Below, piece by piece: positions 7,591-12,870 of a stretch of DNA of 12,870 nucleotides. Within the stretch, counting starts at the first letter, position 1, and each line of letters begins with the position of its first letter. Source of the stretch: an uncultured Romboutsia sp. (GTDB taxonomy: Bacteria > Bacillota > Clostridia > Peptostreptococcales > Peptostreptococcaceae); assembly GCA_937880075.1 (NCBI GenBank), contig CALFLM010000032.1, positions 1 through 12,870 on the forward strand. The letters run 5' to 3'. Position numbers and translations under genes: made by a program. The notes beneath the pieces were generated by a model. It saw only the letters and a list, made by a program, of their open reading frames with translations. It had not been told where the DNA came from and did not search any database.

Positions 7591-7693
7591 TAGGTAAGTT
7601 TTTATAATATATATTCTAATAATAATTCTACACTATAAAATAATTTTATTATTTATTGTATTTTTGAATAATACAAAATAATAACTTTACCTA
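7591..7693. mobile_element. Possible MITE-like unit around repeat copy 2
   Basis: TA-GGTAAGTT at 7591-7600 and AACTTTACC-TA at 7683-7693 are inverted repeats that differ by a single inserted base. They bracket 103 bp of noncoding AT-rich DNA containing repeat copy 2. The TA at each outer edge would fit TA target duplication by IS630/Tc1-type transposases. Inside the right half, 7646-7684 folds into a 15-bp stem with a 2-nt bulge (TA) and the loop TTTGAAT. Against this, the GGTAAGTT end is not visible next to copies 1 and 3. The element is a hypothesis; the inverted repeats are seen. Confidence 0.3.
7614..7663 (+). repeat. Dispersed 50-bp AT-rich repeat, copy 2
   Basis: Differs from copy 1 only at consensus positions 13 and 20, and from copy 3 only at 18 and 20. 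It is the only copy whose downstream flank lies inside the window. There the sequence continues TTGAATAATACAA, which pairs back with the repeat's own 3' half to make the hairpin at 7646-7684. It lies in the 490-bp noncoding gap after the clpX terminator. Confidence 0.88.
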
Positions 7694-7827
7694 ATGAAGC
7701 ATTTTAATTAAAGCATAATATATAATAATTTTTAAAAATAAAAATAAGTGTAGCTTAAATATGATTTGTACGAAATGATAAAATAGATATATACTATTAT
7801 CAATAAGCCATTTAAGGGTTTACTAAT
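7694..7827. other. Noncoding AT-rich stretch upstream of lon
   Basis: No plausible reading frame with a ribosome site is seen on either strand. A small imperfect hairpin at 7777-7801 has arms GATA-(AA)-ATAG and CTATTATC around ATATATA. It is weak and may be chance. No tRNA, T-box (its conserved GGTGG-type bulge is absent) or recognisable riboswitch is present. Confidence 0.5.
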
Positions 7828-7855
7828 TTGTGTAAATTAAAATATAGTGTATAAT
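7828..7855 (+). promoter_or_regulatory. Candidate distal lon promoter (P1)
   Basis: TTGTGT (7828-7833), a 16-nt spacer and a perfect TATAAT (7850-7855). The -35 lies within a small inverted repeat, TTTAC (7819-7823) and GTAAA (7832-7836), which could be an operator or chance. It would give a leader of about 130 nt ahead of lon. Weaker than P2. Confidence 0.4.
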
Positions 7856-7918
7856 AAAGAATAAAGAGTTTATACATTATAAAATAAGGGCAAAATATAT
7901 TATAGATTATTATTAATA

Positions 7919-7947
7919 TTGAAAATTAAGAATTGTAAATATATAAT
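7919..7947 (+). promoter_or_regulatory. Sigma-A promoter for lon-engB (P2)
   Basis: TTGAAA (7919-7924), an optimal 17-nt spacer and a perfect TATAAT (7942-7947). Transcription would start near 7954, about 37 nt before the lon start and upstream of its AAGGAG ribosome site (7977-7982). This is the best promoter match in the gap. No CtsR or CIRCE operator overlaps it. Confidence 0.68.
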
Positions 7948-7990
7948 ATATAAAGCAATAAAATCTAGCACTTTATAAGGAGTGATATTG

Positions 7991-10345
7991 GTGGAACAGA
8001 ATTATACTAAGATAGAACATGAATTACCGTTAATTCCACTTAGAGGATTAGCGATATTTCCATATATGATATTAAATTTTGATGTAGGTAGGGAAATTTC
8101 ATTAAAAGCTTTAGATGCAGGGGCTTTAAATGATGATTTAGTATTTTTAACCTCTCAAAAAGAAGCTGAGACAGATGAACCTACTACGGATGATTTCTAT
8201 CATGTAGGTACAATCTGTAAAATAAAGCAGATGATTAAATTACCAGGAGATACAGTACGTGTATTAGTAGAAGGTATCTCAAGGGGTAAAATAAAAGAAG
8301 TAGGAATGGATGAAGAAGAAGGCTACTTTAAAGCAGTTTTAGAAGAAGTTGCATATGATGCGGAAAGCGCATATGAAGATGTTGAGGTTGAAGCATTTGT
8401 AAGAAATGTTTTTGATGCTTTTGAAGAGTACATAAACATAGGGAATAGAGTTTCTCCAGAAATATTAATATCTTTAGCTGACATAGATAATGTAGATCGT
8501 TTCATAGATACTATAGCAGCAAACATATACTTAAAACCAGATCAAAAGCAATCAATACTAGAAGAGTTTGACATTAAGAAAAGACTAGAGTTAATATATA
8601 CTATCTTATTAGAAGAAATAGAAATATTAAAAATAGAAAAGAAAATAACTCTAAGAGTTAAAAAGCAAATGAATAAAGTTCAAAAGGAATATTATTTAAG
8701 AGAACAACTGAAAGCTATACAAAAAGAATTAGGAGACGATGATGATATAAACTCTGAAGCTGATGAATATAGAGAAAAGCTTAATAAAATAAAGGCTACT
8801 AAGGAAACAAAAGAAAAAATAGCAAAAGAAATAAATAAATTCTCTAAAGTATCTACTATGTCTCCAGATATTTCTGTTAGTAGGACATATTTAGATACAG
8901 TTTTCTCATTACCATGGAATAAAGAAACTAGAGATAAGATTGATTTAGAAAAAGCTAAAGCGATATTAGATAATGAACATTATGGTTTAGAAAAGGTTAA
9001 AGAAAGAATATTAGAGTATTTAGCGATAAGAAAATTATCTAAATTATTAAAAGGTCCTATAATATGTCTAGTTGGTCCTCCTGGTGTAGGTAAAACATCA
9101 ATAGCAAAATCAATAGCAGATTCTTTAGGCAGAAAGTTTGTAAGAATTTCTTTAGGTGGTGTTAGAGATGAAGCTGAAATTAGAGGGCACAGAAGAACCT
9201 ATGTTGGGTCTATACCAGGGAGAATAGTAAATGGATTAAAAGAAGCACAGACTAAAAATCCAGTATTTTTATTAGATGAAATAGATAAGATGTCTTCTGA
9301 TTATAAGGGAGATCCAGCATCAGCAATGTTAGAAGTATTAGATCCAGAGCAAAATAAGGACTTTGTAGATCACTATTTAGAAGTACCTTTTGATTTATCT
9401 AAAATACTATTTGTAACAACTGCAAATAGCTTAAGTACTATACCAAGACCACTATTAGATAGAATGGAAATAATAGAGGTAGCGGGATATATAGAAGAAG
9501 AAAAATTAAATATAGTTAAGAAATACTTACTTCCAAAGCAAATAAAAGAACATGCTTTAAAGTCAGATTTCATAAAAATGGATGATGAAGTTATAATAGA
9601 TATAATAAACTCATATACAAGAGAAGCTGGAGTAAGGAATTTAGAAAGAAAAATAGCTCAAATATGTAGAAAAGTAGCTAAAAAGTATGTAGAGAACCCT
9701 TCTTTAGAAGAAGTAGTTGTAACTAAAGCTGACTTAGATGAATATTTAGGTAAAAATAGATATAGACACCAATTAGCAGGAACTAAACCAGAAGTTGGTA
9801 TTGTAACAGGACTTGCGTGGACAGCTGTAGGTGGAGAAACTTTAACTGCTGAGGTTAATGTTTTAAAAGGAAAAGGACAAGTTGTTTTAACAGGTAAGTT
9901 AGGAACTGTTATGAAGGAGTCTGCTCAAACTGGTATATCATATATAAGATCTATAGCAGATAGATTTGACATAGACCCTGATTTCTATACTAAAAATGAT
10001 ATACATATACATCTTCCAGAAGGTGCAGTTCCAAAAGATGGACCATCAGCAGGTATAACTATGGCTCTAGCAGTACTTTCGGCATTAACTAATATACCAG
10101 TAAGAAATAATGTTGCAATGACTGGAGAAATAACTCTAAGAGGAAGAGTATTAGCAGTAGGTGGAATAAAAGAAAAATTATTAGCAGCCCATAGAGCTGG
10201 AATAACTAAGGTATTACTTCCAAAAGAATGTGAATCAGATTTAGAGGAAATACCTCAAAATGTAAAGGAACAAATGGAATTTGTGCTTGTTGAACATATG
10301 GATGAAGTGTTAGAACATGCATTATTAAGGAATGGTGAAAAATAA
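7991..10345 (+). CDS. lon: ATP-dependent Lon protease (LonA type)
   Basis: Cytoplasmic homohexameric AAA+ serine protease that degrades misfolded and short-lived regulatory proteins. I choose GTG at 7991 (784 aa) because AGGAG at 7978-7982 lies 8 nt before it. The in-frame GTG at 7982 overlaps that site; TTG at 7988 is a closer-spaced alternative. The N-terminal LON domain (about 12-205) opens with LPLIPLRGLAIFPYM. A charged coiled-coil segment follows (about 205-300). The AAA+ module has Walker A GPPGVGKT (362-369), Walker B VFLLDEIDK (425-433) and arginine-rich RGHRRTYVGSIPGR (398-411). The protease domain (about 590-775) carries the catalytic dyad S686 in PKDGPSAG and K729 in GGIKEKL, 43 residues apart as in other LonA proteins. 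There is no transmembrane segment, which argues against the LonB type. The stop overlaps engB by one base. Confidence 0.97.
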   Translation: MEQNYTKIEHELPLIPLRGLAIFPYMILNFDVGREISLKALDAGALNDDLVFLTSQKEAETDEPTTDDFYHVGTICKIKQMIKLPGDTVRVLVEGISRGKIKEVGMDEEEGYFKAVLEEVAYDAESAYEDVEVEAFVRNVFDAFEEYINIGNRVSPEILISLADIDNVDRFIDTIAANIYLKPDQKQSILEEFDIKKRLELIYTILLEEIEILKIEKKITLRVKKQMNKVQKEYYLREQLKAIQKELGDDDDINSEADEYREKLNKIKATKETKEKIAKEINKFSKVSTMSPDISVSRTYLDTVFSLPWNKETRDKIDLEKAKAILDNEHYGLEKVKERILEYLAIRKLSKLLKGPIICLVGPPGVGKTSIAKSIADSLGRKFVRISLGGVRDEAEIRGHRRTYVGSIPGRIVNGLKEAQTKNPVFLLDEIDKMSSDYKGDPASAMLEVLDPEQNKDFVDHYLEVPFDLSKILFVTTANSLSTIPRPLLDRMEIIEVAGYIEEEKLNIVKKYLLPKQIKEHALKSDFIKMDDEVIIDIINSYTREAGVRNLERKIAQICRKVAKKYVENPSLEEVVVTKADLDEYLGKNRYRHQLAGTKPEVGIVTGLAWTAVGGETLTAEVNVLKGKGQVVLTGKLGTVMKESAQTGISYIRSIADRFDIDPDFYTKNDIHIHLPEGAVPKDGPSAGITMALAVLSALTNIPVRNNVAMTGEITLRGRVLAVGGIKEKLLAAHRAGITKVLLPKECESDLEEIPQNVKEQMEFVLVEHMDEVLEHALLRNGEK

Positions 10346-10956
10346 TGAAAATAAGAAGCTCAGAAATAACAATGAGTGCAATAAATAAATCTCAATATCC
10401 ATCTGATGGAATACCTGAAATAGCATTAGTTGGAAGATCTAATGTAGGAAAATCATCTACAGTAAATACATTACTAAATAGAAGAAACTTTGCAAGAACA
10501 AGTCAAACTCCAGGTAAGACTAGAACTATAAACTTCTATCTTATAAACAAAGAATTCTTCTTTGTAGATCTTCCTGGTTATGGATATGCAAAAATAGCCA
10601 AGTCTGAAAAAGACAAATGGGGAGTTATAATGGAAAGATATTTACAAGATAGACCAGAATTATGTGCAATATTCTTACTTGTAGATATAAGACATGAGCC
10701 AACTAATGATGATGTTATGATGTATGAATGGATTAAACACTTTGGATATAACTGTGTTGTAATAGCAACGAAAGCAGATAAAATATCTAGAGGTCAGTAT
10801 CAAAAGCATTTTAGTATTATAAGAAAAAAACTACAATTAGAAAAAGATGAAAAAATAATACCTATATCTTCTTTAAAGAAAACGGGAGTAGAAGAAGTAT
10901 GGGATGAGATAATAAAACAATATAGAGAACATGGTTATGAAATAACTGTAGATTAA
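10345..10956 (+). CDS. engB: Ribosome biogenesis GTPase EngB (YsxC/YihA)
   Basis: Essential-type TRAFAC GTPase that helps late assembly of the 50S ribosomal subunit. The 203-aa protein is essentially a lone G domain of normal EngB length. G1 is GRSNVGKS (30-37), the switch/G2 region is SQTPGKT (53-59), G3 is DLPGYGYAK (75-83), G4 is TKAD in the segment VVIATKADK (about 142-145), and G5 is ISSLK near the C-terminus. The ATG shares one base with the lon stop (TAATG) and follows GGTGA inside lon, so it is co-transcribed and translationally coupled. A lon-engB (lonA-ysxC) pairing is common in Firmicutes. Expression should therefore follow the lon promoters, ending at the terminator 7 bases downstream. 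Confidence 0.97.
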   Translation: MKIRSSEITMSAINKSQYPSDGIPEIALVGRSNVGKSSTVNTLLNRRNFARTSQTPGKTRTINFYLINKEFFFVDLPGYGYAKIAKSEKDKWGVIMERYLQDRPELCAIFLLVDIRHEPTNDDVMMYEWIKHFGYNCVVIATKADKISRGQYQKHFSIIRKKLQLEKDEKIIPISSLKKTGVEEVWDEIIKQYREHGYEITVD

Positions 10957-10962
10957 TAAAGA

Positions 10963-10987
10963 GAGTAGCATTTTGCTACTCTTTTTT
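10963..10987 (+). terminator. Intrinsic terminator after engB
   Basis: Arms GAGTAGCA (10963-10970) and TGCTACTC (10974-10981) around the loop TTT, followed by TTTTTT at 10982-10987. The stem can extend with A-T pairs below. It starts 7 bases past the engB stop and closes the lon-engB unit. Confidence 0.93.
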
Positions 10988-11033
10988 CATTAATTTATCA
11001 TATTCAAACTAAGTATTATATTTATATAGTTGA

Positions 11034-11064
11034 TTAAGATAGCAGTTATAAATAAAAATCTTAA
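11034..11064. other. Inverted repeat upstream of the permease promoter
   Basis: TTAAGAT (11034-11040) and ATCTTAA (11058-11064) are perfect 7-bp inverted arms separated by 17 bases, about 70 bp upstream of the permease promoter. Two half-sites roughly two helical turns apart could bind a regulator, but in such AT-rich DNA this may be chance. The rest of the 10988-11135 gap shows nothing recognisable. Confidence 0.2.
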
Positions 11065-11135
11065 ATTAAAGATATAAATATTATAAAATAAAATTTATTA
11101 AAAAATTTAAAGACTAAAAAATATATGGTATCATA

Positions 11136-11164
11136 TTGAAATTTTATTAATATAATAGTAAAAT
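11136..11164 (+). promoter_or_regulatory. Candidate promoter of the permease gene
   Basis: TTGAAA (11136-11141), a 17-nt spacer and TAAAAT (11159-11164). A perfect TATAAT also occurs at 11151-11156, but its spacing from this -35 is too short. The start would be near 11171, leaving a leader of about 53 nt that includes AAGGAGGTG at 11209-11217. No T-box or riboswitch structure fits in that leader. Confidence 0.45.
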
Positions 11165-11223
11165 ATGTAAAACAAATAGGTTAATAACAAATAATTTATC
11201 GGAAATTGAAGGAGGTGTATTAA

Positions 11224-12582
11224 ATGAGTCAAAACTCTAATCAACAACAACTAAGAAAAAGTATAGGGCTTAATGCAGCAGTTTCTACTGTAGTTGGTAT
11301 ATTAATAGGTTCTGGTGTGTTTTTTAAACCACAAGCTATATATGAAGCAACTAATGGGGGACCAGGATTAGGACTATTAGCATGGTTGATAGGTGGACTT
11401 ATAGCAATTGCAGCAGGATTAACTGCATCAGAAATATCAGCAAGTATAATAAAACCAGGTGGTTTTATGATATATTTAGAAGAAATATATGGAGAACGAA
11501 TAGGGTTTTTAACAGGTTGGATGCAACTAATATTATTCGTACCAGCAATAGTTGCAGCATTAGGTATTATATTTGCCCAAGAATGTGTTAATTTATTAGG
11601 TTTAAATAATGAATTATATGTTATAGCTATTGCTATAGGGGTAATAGTTTTTATTGTTTTATTAAATTCATTAGGAGCAAAATTTGGTGGAGCAATTCAA
11701 ACTGCATCTACTATATGTAAATTATTACCTTTAGCAGTTATAATTATATTTGGATTAATGAAAGGTGATTCAACAGCACCTATTATGACTCCTTTAGTAG
11801 GAGAAGGATCTAATATTATATCAGTATTACCTCAGGTTCTTATAGCAACTTTATTTGCATATGATGGATGGATATATGTTGGAACATTAGCTGGAGAAAT
11901 GAAAAATCCATCTAAGCATTTACCGATGGCTATTGTAGGTGGGATATCTTTAGTTATGGCAGTTTACCTTATAATAAATGTAGCCTACTTAAAAGTGGTA
12001 CCAGCATCTGAGATGGCATTAGTAAGTGCACCAGCAACATTAGTTGCAAGTAAATTATTTGGTCCGGTAGGAGCAAAATTAATAAGTATAGGAATATTAG
12101 TTTCTGTATTTGGAACATTAAATGGATTTATACTAACAGGAGGAAGAATTCCATATACAATGGCAAGTGAAAATAGAATACCTTTCTCTAATATATTTAG
12201 TAAATTAAATACTAATGGGGTACCATTAAATGGAACTTGGTTAATAGTAGGTTTATCGATTTTATACTCATTATCAGGTCAATTTAATTTATTAACTGAT
12301 TTAGCTATATTTGTTATATGGATATTCTATATAATGTTATTTATTGGGGTTATGAAACTTAGAAAAACTAAACCACAAATGGAAAGACCTTACAAGGTTC
12401 CATTATATCCTATAATTCCTATAGTTGCTATTATAGGTGGAGTATTTGTAGTTGTAAGTACATTAATAACTCAGCCTAAAAACTCTATAGTAGGATTAGC
12501 AATAACATTAATAGGATTACCTGTTTATGAATATATGAAGAAAAAGAATTCAAATAAAAATAATAATAAAATATCAGTATAA
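11224..12582 (+). CDS. SteT-like APC-superfamily amino-acid permease
   Basis: A 452-aa integral membrane protein of the APC superfamily, LAT-like branch. It has about 12 hydrophobic segments separated by short loops and no signal peptide. TM1 (about 16-34) contains the unwound substrate-binding motif GILIGSGVF (25-33), with G29-S30-G31 expected to contact the amino-acid carboxylate. Other shared blocks are AWLIGGL (53-59), TLFAYDGW (209-216) in TM6 and GEMKNPSKHLP (224-234). From memory, the order and wording of these blocks resemble the Bacillus subtilis serine/threonine exchanger SteT over the whole length. That suggests exchange or uptake of small neutral amino acids, but the substrate cannot be fixed from sequence. 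The C-terminal tail is short and rich in Lys and Asn. The start ATG has an excellent AAGGAGGTG. The gene stands alone between its own promoter and terminator. Confidence 0.9.
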   Translation: MSQNSNQQQLRKSIGLNAAVSTVVGILIGSGVFFKPQAIYEATNGGPGLGLLAWLIGGLIAIAAGLTASEISASIIKPGGFMIYLEEIYGERIGFLTGWMQLILFVPAIVAALGIIFAQECVNLLGLNNELYVIAIAIGVIVFIVLLNSLGAKFGGAIQTASTICKLLPLAVIIIFGLMKGDSTAPIMTPLVGEGSNIISVLPQVLIATLFAYDGWIYVGTLAGEMKNPSKHLPMAIVGGISLVMAVYLIINVAYLKVVPASEMALVSAPATLVASKLFGPVGAKLISIGILVSVFGTLNGFILTGGRIPYTMASENRIPFSNIFSKLNTNGVPLNGTWLIVGLSILYSLSGQFNLLTDLAIFVIWIFYIMLFIGVMKLRKTKPQMERPYKVPLYPIIPIVAIIGGVFVVVSTLITQPKNSIVGLAITLIGLPVYEYMKKKNSNKNNNKISV

Positions 12583-12588
12583 TAAATG

Positions 12589-12627
12589 GAGCACCTTGTA
12601 ATATTTTTATATTAGAGGTGCTCTTTT
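12589..12627 (+). terminator. Intrinsic terminator after the permease
   Basis: GAGCACCT (12589-12596) pairs with AGGTGCTC (12616-12623). Inside, TAATAT (12599-12604) and ATATTA (12609-12614) extend the stem around the loop TTTT, with a small internal asymmetry. TTTT follows at 12624-12627. It starts 6 bases after the stop. Confidence 0.88.
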
Positions 12628-12644
12628 AAATTAGTTTATAAATA

Positions 12645-12684
12645 TTGACATCATTATTTCATCATAATATTTTGATGACATCAT
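12645..12684. other. Direct and inverted repeat cluster with a TTGACA box
   Basis: TGACATCAT occurs twice, at 12646-12654 and 12676-12684, and TCATCA (12659-12664) faces TGATGA (12673-12678). A consensus -35, TTGACA, lies at 12645-12650; the only downstream -10 at good spacing is TATTTT (12668-12673). This could be a regulated promoter for a gene beyond the right edge, but nothing downstream in the window confirms it. No coding sequence is seen in 12628-12819. Confidence 0.25.
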
Positions 12685-12819
12685 ATTTAATTGATATTTA
12701 AAATGTATATTCTTTTATAAACATATATAGATTTATAAGTTTGTAAAAATATAAATGCCAATTAAAGTTTATGTTATCAATATTTCAATCTTTGAAAAAT
12801 TTATTTTTTAATAGATATG

Positions 12820-12869
12820 TTCTAATAATAATTCTAGATTATAAAATAATTTTATTATTTATTGTATTT
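12820..12869 (+). repeat. Dispersed 50-bp AT-rich repeat, copy 3
   Basis: Differs from copy 1 at consensus positions 13 and 18 and from copy 2 at 18 and 20. The preceding bases GATATG also resemble the flank of copy 1 (TATATG on its strand), so homology extends a little beyond 50 bp there. The window ends one base past the repeat. Together with copy 1 it gives the window inverted terminal repeats. Confidence 0.87.
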
Positions 12870-12870
12870 T

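Noticed and set aside
7982..7990. GTG start for Lon at 7982
   Set aside because: It overlaps the AAGGAG ribosome site. GTG at 7991 is spaced properly; TTG at 7988 is possible but less favoured.
8351..8376. GCATATGA direct repeat inside lon
   Set aside because: It encodes a plausible stretch of the Lon N-domain (similar tripeptides containing AYD and AYE) and shows no sign beyond codon coincidence.
10988..11223. T-box or amino-acid riboswitch upstream of the permease
   Set aside because: No T-box consensus, lysine or glycine riboswitch core, or leader terminator/antiterminator pair can be found. The sequence between the candidate promoter and the start is only about 53 nt.
11382..11591. 69-aa + strand frame inside the permease
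   Set aside because: It is an out-of-frame shadow of the membrane protein gene, with low-complexity content and no ribosome site.
1..12870. Composite transposon or genomic island bounded by inverted repeats
   Set aside because: The cargo is core housekeeping genes in an ordinary order, with no transposase, integrase or shift in composition. A third copy also lies inside, which fits a dispersed repeat better.
1..12870. CRISPR array, tRNA or rRNA genes
   Set aside because: No regularly spaced repeats, cloverleaf sequences or rRNA segments are seen; three widely spaced repeat copies are not an array.

Overview
The window reads as chromosomal DNA of a low-GC Gram-positive anaerobe of the class Clostridia. 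The AT content is very high, arginine is almost always AGA, Shine-Dalgarno sites are purine-rich (AGGAGG, AAGGAGGTG), and the genes are NAD-dependent ligA, a fused rph-rdgB, tig-clpP-clpX, lon-engB and an APC permease. Protein content and gene order suggest the Peptostreptococcaceae (Clostridioides, Paraclostridium, Paeniclostridium, Romboutsia and relatives). That placement is an inference from memory, not from a search. All genes are on the + strand.

Layout. 1-50: an AT-rich dispersed repeat, inverted copy. 129-2150: ligA. 2151-2347: a leader with a perfect 9-bp palindrome beside a possible promoter. 2348-4167: a two-gene unit joined by a 1-nt overlap, namely an RNase PH/XTP-dITP diphosphatase fusion and a YfcE/MJ0936-type phosphoesterase. 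4209-7537: a strong extended -10 promoter, then tig, clpP and clpX, closed by an intrinsic terminator; a hairpin without a U-tract separates tig from clpP. 7538-7990: a long noncoding stretch holding the second repeat copy, inside a possible 103-bp MITE-like unit, and two candidate promoters. 7991-10956: lon and engB, overlapping by 1 nt, with a terminator. 11136-12627: promoter, SteT-like amino-acid permease and terminator. 12628-12870: noncoding DNA ending in the third repeat copy.

Functionally the central block is a protein quality-control cluster: trigger factor folds nascent chains, ClpXP unfolds and degrades tagged or regulatory proteins, and Lon removes damaged proteins. EngB, a ribosome-assembly GTPase, is translationally linked to Lon. 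The upstream genes serve DNA ligation, tRNA 3'-end trimming and clean-up of the nucleotide pool. These are ordinary core genes, and I see no defence system, prophage or novel multigene system.

The least explained signal is noncoding. A 50-bp repeat occurs three times at 48/50 pairwise identity, at both window ends and in the clpX-lon gap. The two end copies face each other, so the whole window is bounded by inverted repeats. The likeliest reading is a draft-assembly contig that broke at a dispersed repeat family, but the repeat itself merits identification.
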